64,000 nucleotides of DNA from an uncultured Bacteroidales bacterium (lineage in GTDB: Bacteria; Bacteroidota; Bacteroidia; Bacteroidales; UBA932). Numbering within the stretch: the stretch's first letter is position 1; the number at the start of each line of letters is the position of its first letter. The notes under the pieces are model-generated. The model searched no databases. It saw only the letters and a list, made by a program, of their open reading frames with translations, and was not told the origin of the DNA. The stretch is taken from the NCBI GenBank assembly GCA_944322565.1, contig CALUPG010000001.1, positions 62,001-126,000 on the forward strand, written 5' to 3'. The position numbers were made by a program, and so were the translations under genes. This document shows positions 44,639 to 53,331 of the stretch, one piece after another.

Positions 44639-45718
44639 TCAATCATGAATGAGACGGAAGCCGTCTGATTTCCATGTGCGCATCACGCCCTTGTCATCCT
44701 CATATATAAGATATCCCTCTATGTCATTGCGGGCATCGATATAGGACGCGGCCTTTTCCTTGCCGAGCACCATGCAATATGTCGCAAGAGCATCAGCCTC
44801 TGCGGCTGTCGGTGCCACTACCGTAGCACTGAGCAGGGAATGCGAGACAGGATAACCGGTGGACGGATCTATTGTATGAGCATATTTCCGGCCGTCCTTG
44901 ACATAGAATTTGCGGTAATTGCCGGAAGTGACCACACCGCATTTTCCGGGCCCCGCCTGCAATATGCCCTTGAGGTCGGCGCCGGAAACATTGTTCCCGT
45001 CCACAGGTCTGTCGACTCCGATGGTCCATGGCACACCGCCGGGATTGAGCCCGACGCATATAATTTCCCCACCTATGTCCACCAGCATGTCCCTAACCCC
45101 TTCCCTTTCAAGGTAAGCGGCAACAAGGTCGCAGGAATATCCCTGGGCCACTGCATTGAAATTAAGTACGGGCCGGTGCTCCGGATGCCCGTCAATGACA
45201 ATATCAGAGGCGGCGAGAGTTCCGTCGGCATCAAGTGCACCGGCAAGGTCTGCCTGCAGCCTGTCCATTCCGATATATTTTCTGATTTCAGCCACTTCCT
45301 CGCCAGAAGGGAGAGAATCCGCAGTGAATCCGAAGCCCCACCTGTCGAAAAGTGCCCCCGCCGAGACGTCGACAGCGCCACCCGTCATTTCAAAATATTT
45401 GTGCGACAGACTGTACATTTCAATGAAGATACTGTCCGGGGTGACCCTTCTCCCCGAATTGAATGCAGACAGGACAGAACTGTCATTATAGCCCGAAAGA
45501 GAATTGTCCACAAGATTCAGCACGGAGTCAATCCCGAGCTTAAGGGCTCCGGCACTTTTACGGACACCGTCAAGATTGATTTTAACAGAATAATTCCCGC
45601 CCTGGGCATAGCCGGACAATGACACATATTGCGAAGAAGAAGTACATGAGATAAAACATGCAGGCAGCACAGCCAGCAGAAAGCGCACCGGGCGGAATAT
45701 TTTTCGGAAAACTTCCAT
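44639..45718 (-). CDS. apbE: FAD:protein FMN transferase, lipoprotein
   Basis: A 359-residue ApbE enzyme that attaches FMN to Thr/Ser of exported flavoproteins. The start is ATG 45718, giving a lipoprotein signal (ACFISC, about Cys19); upstream in-frame codons run through the promoter. NFNAVAQGYSCDLVAAYLEREGVRDMLVDIGGEI and VVTSGNYRKFYVKDGRKYAHTIDPSTGYPV are the FAD- and metal-binding segments. Its targets (Rnf, Nqr or similar) are not in the window. Confidence 0.9.
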   Translation of the reverse strand: MEVFRKIFRPVRFLLAVLPACFISCTSSSQYVSLSGYAQGGNYSVKINLDGVRKSAGALKLGIDSVLNLVDNSLSGYNDSSVLSAFNSGRRVTPDSIFIEMYSLSHKYFEMTGGAVDVSAGALFDRWGFGFTADSLPSGEEVAEIRKYIGMDRLQADLAGALDADGTLAASDIVIDGHPEHRPVLNFNAVAQGYSCDLVAAYLEREGVRDMLVDIGGEIICVGLNPGGVPWTIGVDRPVDGNNVSGADLKGILQAGPGKCGVVTSGNYRKFYVKDGRKYAHTIDPSTGYPVSHSLLSATVVAPTAAEADALATYCMVLGKEKAASYIDARNDIEGYLIYEDDKGVMRTWKSDGFRLIHD

Positions 45719-45737
45719 CACATTCAAAGTATTTCTG

Positions 45738-45745
45738 CAAAAATA
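45738..45745 (-). promoter_or_regulatory. -7 element for apbE
   Basis: TATTTTTG on the minus strand, 20 nt before the chosen start codon; it supports that start over upstream in-frame ATGs. Confidence 0.45.
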
Positions 45746-45828
45746 ACGGATTTTACATAAAAAATGCACATCTTTGTAAGTTGAGACGAAATGCAGACTT
45801 CTGTTAAGATTGAACAAAAACTGTTGAA

Positions 45829-46956
45829 ATGACATTGAGAAAATTATATTTTGCCGCCCTTGCCGCATCAGTTGCGGCGGCTGTGCTGTCTTGCAAAAAG
45901 GATGAGGAAGAAACAGTTTCACTGCCATACCTTACCGGGACTCCAAGATTCAGTGCAGACAGGTATGTTGAAGCCGGCAGTTCACATACTTTCACAGCAG
46001 CCGAGACATCCAACCCCACAGGTGCGTCCATTACATACAAATGGACAGTGACCAGGGCAGGAGAGACTGTCGTGGACGAGACGACACCTGAAGAAAACGG
46101 AGGAAGGACATTCAGATATACATTTGAAGGAGCAGAAGTCAAGGACACTCTCTGCTCATTCAGGGTAACATGCAGCGCAAGTGCATCAGGCTACTCTTCC
46201 ACAAGTTTTTCCGCCGATGTGACGACAGTAGGCGAAAAGTCACTTGCATTCGAGGGAGACAGCCAGCTTGCCCCGGGTATAACAGAAAGTTCCTTCACGG
46301 ATCCGAGGGATTCAAGGACATACAGGACTGTCATAGCCGACGGCCTTGAGTGGACTGCCGAAAACATAGGATTTACAGGAGCTGGCGTGACGACAGGAAA
46401 GGCACTGGAAAACTCCGAAGCCGTTTCCGGCCTGTTCGGCCGTTTCTACAAATGGAGTGATGCATCATATATCTGCGAAGGCCTCGGAGAAGGATGGAGA
46501 CTTCCGGGTGTCAGCGACTGGAATACGCTCGGGGAGATGTTTTCAGACGACCAAGGGCAGGGCGAGACTTCCCTGACCGAATGGAGCGGCGTCAACGGCA
46601 AGCTCATGACCAATGTCTATTTCAACAATGATGAAATGTGGGAATACTGGCCTGCGGTTCAGATAACCAACGAAAGCGGATTTTCAGTACTGCCGACAGG
46701 CTATGCAACCGTCCTTGAGAAAGAGTTCAGCGGAAGCGCGGACGACATCTGGACATTCTCGGGCTTCTCACAATATGCCGGCTTCTGGACATCGTCCGGC
46801 TATGTACAGGGACAGAATCCGGGAGAAGGGGATGACTCGGGAAGCACAAAGGCGTACTATGTATATATGTATGAAGATGATCCGGATCTGAAAATCAATT
46901 ATGTTGACAAAAATGGCTTCGCCCTTCCAGTCCGCTGCGTAAGAAACTCCCAATAG
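45829..46956 (+). CDS. FISUMP-domain lipoprotein
   Basis: A 375-residue lipoprotein with the lipobox AAVLSC (about Cys22). Residues about 35-135 form an immunoglobulin/PKD-like strand region (ASITYKWTVTRAG). The C-terminal part (FTDPRDSRTYRTVIADGLEWTAENI, FGRFYKWSDA, GEGWRLPGVSDWNTL, FALPVRCVR) is the Fibrobacter succinogenes major paralogous domain. These are surface or secreted proteins of unknown ligand in Bacteroidetes. The domain is complete and ends the protein. Confidence 0.85.
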   Translation: MTLRKLYFAALAASVAAAVLSCKKDEEETVSLPYLTGTPRFSADRYVEAGSSHTFTAAETSNPTGASITYKWTVTRAGETVVDETTPEENGGRTFRYTFEGAEVKDTLCSFRVTCSASASGYSSTSFSADVTTVGEKSLAFEGDSQLAPGITESSFTDPRDSRTYRTVIADGLEWTAENIGFTGAGVTTGKALENSEAVSGLFGRFYKWSDASYICEGLGEGWRLPGVSDWNTLGEMFSDDQGQGETSLTEWSGVNGKLMTNVYFNNDEMWEYWPAVQITNESGFSVLPTGYATVLEKEFSGSADDIWTFSGFSQYAGFWTSSGYVQGQNPGEGDDSGSTKAYYVYMYEDDPDLKINYVDKNGFALPVRCVRNSQ

Positions 46957-46966
46957 CAGAACCGGG

Positions 46967-47002
46967 ACTACAAACCAGTCAATAACTACAAACCAGTCAA
47001 TA
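46967..47002 (+). repeat. Perfect 18-bp tandem duplication
   Basis: ACTACAAACCAGTCAATA occurs twice head to tail (46967-46984 and 46985-47002) between the FISUMP gene stop and lemA. It changes the lemA leader length. Confidence 0.9.
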
Positions 47003-47027
47003 AGTAAAATCAAAAATCATATCTGAA

Positions 47028-47621
47028 ATGAAAAAAGGTTGTATACTGGCCATCATTCTGCCGGTTGCCATTCTGCTCGCCCTGTTCTTCTGGGCAAAGT
47101 CATCATATAACGGACTCGTCCGTGCAGACGAACAGGTGAGTGCCGCCTGGGCACAGGTTGAAAATGTATACCAGCGCCGCGCGGACCTCATTCCCAATCT
47201 TGTAGCCACCGTAAAGGGATATGCAGAGCATGAGTCCTCGACTCTTGAAGAAGTCACTGCAGCCCGGGCCAGGGCCACACAGCTGACGGTCAATCCTGCC
47301 GACCTGAGCGAAGAGGCCATAGCGCAATACCAGAATGCACAGGGAGAACTCTCCCAGGCACTCGGACGCCTTCTTATGATCACGGAAAACTATCCTGACC
47401 TGAAGGCAAGCCAGAATTTCCGGGATCTGCAGGCACAGCTCGAGGGGACAGAGAACCGGATCAGCACTGAACGGATGAAATTCAACGAGTCATCCCGCGC
47501 ATATAATACAATGGTCAGAAGTTTCCCTAAGAACATCATAGCCTCGATGTTCGGATTTGAGACAAAAGGATACTTCAAGGCAGAAGAAGGAGCGGAAAAT
47601 GCTCCCGAAGTCAAGTTCTGA
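47028..47621 (+). CDS. lemA: LemA family protein
   Basis: A 197-residue membrane protein with one N-terminal helix (about 5-22) and an alpha-helical periplasmic domain. YNGLVRADEQVSAAWAQVENVYQRRADLIPNLVATVKGYA and FNESSRAYNTMVRSFPKNI are diagnostic. It is followed by two TPM-domain genes, an association often seen; the trio may act together in envelope quality control, but the mechanism is unknown. Confidence 0.94.
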   Translation: MKKGCILAIILPVAILLALFFWAKSSYNGLVRADEQVSAAWAQVENVYQRRADLIPNLVATVKGYAEHESSTLEEVTAARARATQLTVNPADLSEEAIAQYQNAQGELSQALGRLLMITENYPDLKASQNFRDLQAQLEGTENRISTERMKFNESSRAYNTMVRSFPKNIIASMFGFETKGYFKAEEGAENAPEVKF

Positions 47622-47654
47622 CCAATCCCCCTGCACGAATAGAATGATTCTGTA

Positions 47655-48107
47655 ATGAAGGCCAAGGATTTTCTGACTGCAGAAGAAGTCCGGCAGGTGA
47701 CCGGTGCAATCCGGGATGCCGAAAATGACACTTCCGGAGAAATCCGGGTACATCTTGACGAGAAATGCAAGACGACACCGCTCAAAGAAGCCGAGGCGGC
47801 ATTCTATTTTCTCGGCATGGACAAAACGCAGCAGCATAACGGAGTCCTCATCTATGTGGCGTGCCAGTCTAAAGTCTTCTCAATAATCGGAGACAAAGGC
47901 ATCAATGATGTGGTTCCGGAGAATTTCTGGAAAGATGTCACAGAAGTGATGAAAGAAAATTTTTCCCAGTCCCGCTATGCCGACGGACTTGTCAAGGCAA
48001 TACGGATGACCGGCGAAAAACTGAAGGAATATTTTCCGTATCGCAAGGACGATGTGAACGAACTCCCTGACGAAATATCATACTCATGCCAGCAAGCAGA
48101 AAAATGA
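47655..48107 (+). CDS. TPM-domain protein (soluble)
   Basis: A 150-residue TPM (Rossmann-like) protein without a signal peptide. FLTAEEVRQVTGAIRDAENDTSGEIRVHLDEKC and GVLIYVACQSKVFSIIGDKGINDVVPENFW match the domain. Plant and bacterial relatives include phosphatases and PSII repair factors. Its stop overlaps the next start (ATGA). Confidence 0.85.
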   Translation: MKAKDFLTAEEVRQVTGAIRDAENDTSGEIRVHLDEKCKTTPLKEAEAAFYFLGMDKTQQHNGVLIYVACQSKVFSIIGDKGINDVVPENFWKDVTEVMKENFSQSRYADGLVKAIRMTGEKLKEYFPYRKDDVNELPDEISYSCQQAEK

Positions 48108-48892
48108 CAACACACTTATGGCTGACGGTTGCAGCTGCGATTTTTCTTTCAGCAGGCACAATATGCACGGCAGTTCCGGCAAGACCGGAGCCGCAGCGTC
48201 TGGTCAATGACTTTGCCGGACTGTTCACCCCTGCCGAGAAGAACTCTCTGGAAAGAATCCTGACCGCATTTGATGATTCAACATCAAATCAAATAACAGT
48301 TGTGACTGTCTCAGACCTCGAAGGCAGCACTGCCGCAGAATATGCGACCAGAATCGGCCTTGAATGGGGCGTCGGGGCCGAGCAATATGACAACGGGATT
48401 GTGGTTCTTGTCAAGCCAAAGACTCCGGACTCAAACGGGCAGGTCAATATCAGCGTCGGATACGGCCTTGAAGGAGCAATCCCCGACATATACGCCAAGC
48501 GAATCATTGACAATGAGATGATTCCGAGATTTGCTCAAAACGATTACTTCGGGGGTGTCTCCGCAGGATGCGCTGTACTCATGAAACTGGCCTCCGGAGA
48601 AATATCCGAAGTCAGAGAAAAGAATGGCAACGGGGACTGGATTGCCATAGTATTTCTGGCAGGCATTTTCATAATAATCTGCGCAGCAATATCGTCAGGC
48701 AGGCGAGGCGGAGGAGGCAACAACCGCAGCAAGGGAAATGGTCCGGACCTTCTGGATGCAATCATAATCGGAAGTCTGATTGACAAAGGCCACAGGGGTT
48801 CCTCAGGAGGAAGTTTCAGCGGCGGCTTCGGCGGTTTCGGCGGTTTCGGTGGAGGAAGCTTCGGAGGAGGAGGAGCATCCGGCTCTTGGTAG
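48104..48892 (+). CDS. TPM-domain membrane protein with glycine-rich tail (YgcG-like)
   Basis: A 262-residue protein from ATG 48104, which overlaps the preceding stop; ATG 48086 is a possible alternative. A signal peptide (about 1-26) precedes a TPM domain (VNDFAGLFTPAEKNSLERIL, NQITVVTVSDLEG, NGIVVLVKP, NISVGYGLEGAIPD). One membrane helix at about 185-205 is followed by an Arg/Gly segment and a C-terminus of Gly-Gly-Phe repeats that ends GGGGASGSW. Confidence 0.88.
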   Translation: MTTHLWLTVAAAIFLSAGTICTAVPARPEPQRLVNDFAGLFTPAEKNSLERILTAFDDSTSNQITVVTVSDLEGSTAAEYATRIGLEWGVGAEQYDNGIVVLVKPKTPDSNGQVNISVGYGLEGAIPDIYAKRIIDNEMIPRFAQNDYFGGVSAGCAVLMKLASGEISEVREKNGNGDWIAIVFLAGIFIIICAAISSGRRGGGGNNRSKGNGPDLLDAIIIGSLIDKGHRGSSGGSFSGGFGGFGGFGGGSFGGGGASGSW

Positions 48893-48901
48893 AATGCAGC
48901 G

Positions 48902-49552
48902 CTACCGCATGTCCGTCACAATATAATCCTCACTGAGGCTGCCGGCATCAAAGGAAAATCTGTCCGCAGTGATTCTGTCAGACACTGAGAACTCATTGAA
49001 TACCATTCTGATGTCCGAGCCGTCATCTAATTCAAGGACAAGGCCCGCCGGCACAACTCCCGAAGGCCGGAAAAACAGATTTGCCGAAACTATATTCCCC
49101 AGATCGGTATTTGGAATGAGACTGACCTTTACGGCATCCGAGCCATTGAAATCAGACCTGGATTCAGACACGACATCAAAGACCTGCCTGATATCCTTTG
49201 CAATCAGGACCGGATATGCAAGGTAATCAGGATGTTCCGCATCAACTGATTCGATGACGGCCTCACATGAACTTCTGTCGACCGTCCACTTGACGACCCC
49301 GTCACAATATACTTCAAGACCGTCACCCTCAAGAAAGAATGAACCGTCCTGAAAAGTCACCTTTCCGCCGCCCGTCAATCTGATTCCGGAGCTGAGCGTT
49401 GAATATGTATAACCGACTGAAACACAATACCCATCGATACTCTTCAGAAACCTTCCGACCATATCCTCAGGTTCTGCGGCAGACATGGTAAGGCAGGAGG
49501 CGAATACTGTCAGGGGCAAACAAACCAATGATTTGAACTTTGTCATATACAC
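48902..49552 (-). CDS. LolA-like outer-membrane lipoprotein carrier protein
   Basis: A 216-residue periplasmic protein with a signal peptide (through SAAE, about residue 26). The half-barrel pattern (VTFQDGSFFLEGDGLEVYCDGVVKWTVDRSSCEAVIESV) and the late strand pair (GLVLELDDGSDIRMVFNEF) suit the LolA/outer-membrane sorting family. It lies 6 nt after ftsK, a gene order (ftsK-lolA) common in Bacteroidetes. Met3 is an alternative start. Confidence 0.75.
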   Translation of the reverse strand: MYMTKFKSLVCLPLTVFASCLTMSAAEPEDMVGRFLKSIDGYCVSVGYTYSTLSSGIRLTGGGKVTFQDGSFFLEGDGLEVYCDGVVKWTVDRSSCEAVIESVDAEHPDYLAYPVLIAKDIRQVFDVVSESRSDFNGSDAVKVSLIPNTDLGNIVSANLFFRPSGVVPAGLVLELDDGSDIRMVFNEFSVSDRITADRFSFDAGSLSEDYIVTDMR

Positions 49553-49558
49553 ATCCCG

Positions 49559-52045
49559 TCATTCTGATTTCATATAAGCCTTGAGAATAGGCTGCAGAGA
49601 TTCATAGTCCGGGACAAGCACCTGCCGTGGCTTGGAGCCCTCCTGCGGACCGACAATACCCGCCGCCTCAAGCTGGTCCATCACGCGGCCTGCACGGGCA
49701 TATCCCATCCCGAGTTTGCGCTGGAGAGTAGAAGTAGAGCCGATCTGATTGAGCACGACCATCTTGGCCGCCTCTTCAAAGAGAGGGTCAATATTCTGCA
49801 TGTCAACCATTTCTCCTCCGGATGACTCACCGTCAGAAGAAGGAGGGGCAGGGAGATAATATGGAGTGGAGTAAGCCTGACGGAACCCGGTCTGGGAGCC
49901 GATGAACTCGGTTATGGACTTGATTTCCTTGTCGACAAATGCGCACTGGACTCTTTCCATCTCAATGCCGGAATAATACAGCATGTCTCCTCTTCCGATA
50001 AGCTTCTCGGCACCGGTTGAGTCAAGAATTACCATTGAATCCATGCGGCTGCTGACCCTGAATGCTATGCGCGTAGGGAAATTGCTCTTGATAAGCCCTG
50101 TAACAACATTCGTGGACGGTCTCTGCGTCGCAAGAATCAGATGGATACCAGCAGCTCGCCCTTTCTGGGCAAGACGGATAATGCAGTCCATGATATTCTT
50201 TGAGATTGTCTTTGATTCTCCTCCCGTGCTGGACATTATAAGATCAGCATATTCATCTATCACCACAACTATATATGGCATATATTTGTGGCCTTCCGTC
50301 GGAAGAAGATATCTGTCCCGGAACTTGTTGTTGTATTCCTTGACATTCCGCACCTCAGCCCGGCTAAGCAGGTCGTACCGTTCGTCCATTTCCACACACA
50401 GAGACTTGAGGACCATTTCAGCCTGCTTCGGCTTCTTGACAATGGCATTCTCCATCTCATCTTTTTCACTGACCGCATCAGGCAAAACCGCGAGATAATG
50501 TCGGATCAGCCTTGAATACAGAGTAAATTCAACCCTCTTAGGGTCAATGAAGACAAATTTGAGCTCGGACGGATGCTTTGAATAAAGAAGAGAAGTAATG
50601 ATGACATTAAGCCCGACAGACTTTCCCTGCTTTGTAGCTCCGGCCACAAGAAGATGAGGGGAATCAGCAAGATCAAAGACTTTCGCCTTGTTGGTGATAG
50701 TGGCTCCTATAGCCACCGGCAATTCATATCTGTTGTTCCTGAACGCATCGTCATTAAGCATGAACTTCAGCGGGACAATGGAAGGCCTCTGGTTTGCCAC
50801 TTCAATTCCGACAGCATCCTCAAGGGTAACTATCCTCACATCCTTGACACCGAGAGACAGGGCTATGTCCTCTTCCAGACTCTTTATTGCAGATATCTTG
50901 ACTCCCTTTGCCGGGATTATCTTATAAAGGGTCACAGTAGGTCCCACGCAGGCAAAGCCTTTTTCAATCTGAATCTTATAACTCAGGAGAGTGGAACGTA
51001 TCTTATTGTTGTTCATTTCCAGCTCATCCTGCGAGACCTCATGCCGTCCGTCCGGATAGTCATTCAGAAGGTCAAGACTCGGGAATCTGTAGTTTTCCAG
51101 TTCATCCCTGACATTTATCCTCGGCAACTCCTTTCTGACATCAGTCGCGAGCTCTGATGTTATTACCTCAAGGGTATCATCAGACTTCTGCAGGGATTCC
51201 TCATCATCAGAAGGGGCATCCTGTTCTTCTGAAGATTCCCATTCAGCAGACTCTTCGGAAGATGCCGCGACTTCCTCCACGGGCTCATCATCCGAGGCTG
51301 GCTCTTCTGCAATCACAGCTTCATCCTTCTCCCCGGACTCATTGTCCTCCTGAGGCTCTGTCTCCGGGGGAAAATCTCCGGAAACACTTGGGGAAGGTTT
51401 GTCAGGACGCCTCTCAAAGACAGAAAGAATCCATCCCGAAATCCTTGTGCTTACGAACATGAGCCATCCGATAAGAAAGACAAGGATAATAATCAGAGTC
51501 ACAGCCGCTCCCACAAGGTTGCATGACCATGCCGATATCGCAGCGCCGCAGTCTCCTCCAAGGCCTCCGCCAAATGCCGTTTCCAATCCGGCAAAGGGAG
51601 CGACAAACGCCAGAAAGACAGAAAATATGACAGCACCGGACACTGTCGAGAAGAATGCCTTCAGAAGACTCGTCTTCCGCCTGCCGAAGAGAAGCCTCAA
51701 TGAAATCAGAGCAAGAAGCAGAAAAAAGGCAATGCTGCCCAGCCCGAAGCAACGGGCAACAAGAAAATGCCCCCACCTGTACCCGAGCTTTCCGGCAGAA
51801 TTGTGGACCTCGATGTCAGAATCAAGCATATCCGCCTCTGAAAGGAGACTCTGATCCGCCTTCCAGGTAAAAAGATATGAAACAATTGCAATGATTGTGA
51901 AAACGGCAAATGCTCCTATTGCGAGGCCGCCCAATTTCTGAATTTTCTTGCGCTTTTCCTCGTCCAATGAGGCCCAGAGGCCCGGCCGCTTCTCCTTTAT
52001 GGCATTTCCATTGCCTGGATTTTCTTTCTTTTTTCCGCGCGCCAT
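49559..52045 (-). CDS. ftsK: DNA translocase FtsK/SpoIIIE
   Basis: An 828-residue septal DNA pump. Four to five membrane helices lie in the first 200 residues, an acidic linker (about 225-300) follows, then the RecA-like motor with Walker A ATKQGKS (Lys475) and Walker B YIVVVIDEYADLI. The C-terminal gamma winged helix (STSTLQRKLGMGYARAGRVMDQLE) reads polar DNA sequences. It lies between DUF4290 and the LolA-like gene. Confidence 0.96.
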   Translation of the reverse strand: MARGKKKENPGNGNAIKEKRPGLWASLDEEKRKKIQKLGGLAIGAFAVFTIIAIVSYLFTWKADQSLLSEADMLDSDIEVHNSAGKLGYRWGHFLVARCFGLGSIAFFLLLALISLRLLFGRRKTSLLKAFFSTVSGAVIFSVFLAFVAPFAGLETAFGGGLGGDCGAAISAWSCNLVGAAVTLIIILVFLIGWLMFVSTRISGWILSVFERRPDKPSPSVSGDFPPETEPQEDNESGEKDEAVIAEEPASDDEPVEEVAASSEESAEWESSEEQDAPSDDEESLQKSDDTLEVITSELATDVRKELPRINVRDELENYRFPSLDLLNDYPDGRHEVSQDELEMNNNKIRSTLLSYKIQIEKGFACVGPTVTLYKIIPAKGVKISAIKSLEEDIALSLGVKDVRIVTLEDAVGIEVANQRPSIVPLKFMLNDDAFRNNRYELPVAIGATITNKAKVFDLADSPHLLVAGATKQGKSVGLNVIITSLLYSKHPSELKFVFIDPKRVEFTLYSRLIRHYLAVLPDAVSEKDEMENAIVKKPKQAEMVLKSLCVEMDERYDLLSRAEVRNVKEYNNKFRDRYLLPTEGHKYMPYIVVVIDEYADLIMSSTGGESKTISKNIMDCIIRLAQKGRAAGIHLILATQRPSTNVVTGLIKSNFPTRIAFRVSSRMDSMVILDSTGAEKLIGRGDMLYYSGIEMERVQCAFVDKEIKSITEFIGSQTGFRQAYSTPYYLPAPPSSDGESSGGEMVDMQNIDPLFEEAAKMVVLNQIGSTSTLQRKLGMGYARAGRVMDQLEAAGIVGPQEGSKPRQVLVPDYESLQPILKAYMKSE

Positions 52046-52048
52046 CAG

Positions 52049-52738
52049 TTATTTCCTCTGATTTCTTTGTCTTGTGGAATTTTTCGGGCGGTTTCCGTTC
52101 CGGGACTTCACCGGATTAAGTCCGGGACGGGAATATGACATTTCTGTCGAAACTCTCGTGAGCTTCAAGTCCGCAGGCACTTTGATTCTATAGTCGGAAA
52201 GTTTCTCAATATCCTGAAATATCGTCTCGTCCGCCACGGAGTCCTTGTTCCAGATAAGATATTGCTGGCGCATATATATTGCCAGAGAGCGGATCATCGC
52301 CGTCTTGTCCTCCCCATCCTCCATGCCGGAGATAAGGTCGATGATACTCTCTATATTACGGCCGTAATGAGTGGCCTTGATCGGCTTACGCTTGAGCGGA
52401 ATCATTGCCGGAGGCGCAGTAAACTGGGACTCTTCCGGCTTCGGATAAGGAGAATCCACATCAAGGTCAAATCCCGAGATGATATAAAGGTGATCCCACA
52501 ACTTCTGTTCATAATTCTCCTGAGAATGCACAGGAGTATTGAGAATCTCCATGACCTTAATCACGGCCTCCGCCTGTTCGTCCCTCTTGGCCTTGTTCGG
52601 CACAGTTTTCACATACTCCGCCATCTTCTGCACATTGCGGCCGTACTCCGGCATCCTGAGCTTCTCCCGCTGTGTGTTGTATTCCAGACGTATACCATCC
52701 TGAGGATTTGTCCGGGAATCATTCTGTCCGTTGTCCAT
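52049..52738 (-). CDS. DUF4290 family protein
   Basis: A 229-residue cytoplasmic protein. LEYNTQREKLRMPEYGRNVQKMAEYV and KPIKATHYGRNIESIID are the conserved DUF4290 blocks. The C-terminus is very basic (KSRNGNRPKNSTRQRNQRK), which suggests nucleic-acid or ribosome contact. It lies 3 nt before ftsK. TATCTTTG (minus, 52766-52759) is its -7 box. Function unknown. Confidence 0.85.
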   Translation of the reverse strand: MDNGQNDSRTNPQDGIRLEYNTQREKLRMPEYGRNVQKMAEYVKTVPNKAKRDEQAEAVIKVMEILNTPVHSQENYEQKLWDHLYIISGFDLDVDSPYPKPEESQFTAPPAMIPLKRKPIKATHYGRNIESIIDLISGMEDGEDKTAMIRSLAIYMRQQYLIWNKDSVADETIFQDIEKLSDYRIKVPADLKLTRVSTEMSYSRPGLNPVKSRNGNRPKNSTRQRNQRK

Positions 52739-52847
52739 ATCAAAAAATTTACAAAAGACAAAGATACTTTTTATAACTCAAAATCCGGCATATTTTACGA
52801 AGTTGTTTTGAAATATTCTCCAGGAGGCATTAAAATCAGAAAAAATA

Positions 52848-52879
52848 TTTGGAGAATTGAATCTAAAAGCATACCTTTG
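52848..52879 (+). promoter_or_regulatory. Strong Bacteroidetes promoter for the tRNA-Lys pair
   Basis: TTTG (52848-52851), 20 nt spacer, TACCTTTG (52872-52879). Both elements and the spacing match consensus. Transcription would begin about 55 nt before the first tRNA. Confidence 0.75.
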
Positions 52880-52941
52880 CAATCCCATTTCGGAAAAGAC
52901 CTGATTTCGGGGACAGATTCGGATTTGGGATTGAACGGGAA

Positions 52942-53014
52942 GATTCGTTAGCTCAGCTGGTAGAGCACAACACTTTTAATGTTGGGGTCTTGGGTTCGAA
53001 TCCCAAACGGATCA
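52942..53014 (+). tRNA. tRNA-Lys (anticodon TTT)
   Basis: Acceptor arms GATTCGT (52942-52948) and ACGGATC (53007-53013) pair with one G-T. The anticodon stem is CAACA/TGTTG and the loop CTTTTAA gives TTT at 52975-52977. The T arm GGGTTCGAATCCC is canonical. Discriminator A at 53014; CCA is not encoded. Confidence 0.96.
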
Positions 53015-53043
53015 CGAAGTCGACCGGCAACGGTCTTCACGAC

Positions 53044-53116
53044 GCTTCCTTAGCTCAGTTGGTAGAGCACGACACTCTTAATGTTGGGGTCCAGGGTTCG
53101 AGCCCCTGAGGGAGCA
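53044..53116 (+). tRNA. tRNA-Lys (anticodon CTT)
   Basis: Acceptor arms GCTTCCT (53044-53050) and AGGGAGC (53109-53115). Anticodon stem CGACA/TGTTG with loop CTCTTAA, anticodon CTT. The T arm GGGTTCGAGCCCC is canonical. Discriminator A at 53116; CCA is not encoded. It lies 29 nt after the TTT isoacceptor. Confidence 0.96.
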
Positions 53117-53121
53117 CCTCC

Positions 53122-53160
53122 AAATCGTCAAATGATGAGTCAATCATTTGACGATTTTTA
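53122..53160 (+). terminator. Terminator of the tRNA-Lys transcript
   Basis: Perfect 15-bp arms AAATCGTCAAATGAT (53122-53136) and ATCATTTGACGATTT (53143-53157), six-base loop, then a T-rich tail. Confidence 0.9.
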
Positions 53161-53300
53161 TTTTGAGGATAACCGGCATCAAAAAATTAGAAAATTTAAA
53201 TGTAAACAAAGCAGGAAGTAGCATACCGACATTTTGGGAGGATTTGCAAACGAATGGCATATTTATGAATAATTATATTGAAAAATCAGATATAAACCGC

Positions 53301-53327
53301 TATATTTGTAAACGATTTACAAATATA
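53301..53327. promoter_or_regulatory. Palindromic operator/promoter of the rloA-like gene
   Basis: Perfect 12-bp arms TATATTTGTAAA (53301-53312) and TTTACAAATATA (53316-53327) around CGA. The left arm contains the -7 box TATATTTG for the rightward gene; by symmetry the same box occurs on the minus strand (53327-53320). The start codon follows 4 nt later, so the repeat would also fold in the leader RNA. Confidence 0.7.
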
Positions 53328-53331
53328 AGCC

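Noticed and set aside
48805..48880. Gly-Gly-Phe repeats in the TPM protein as a tandem-repeat element or CRISPR-like array
   Set aside because: They are ordinary low-complexity codons at the C-terminus of the YgcG-like family. No CRISPR repeats with spacers occur anywhere in the window.
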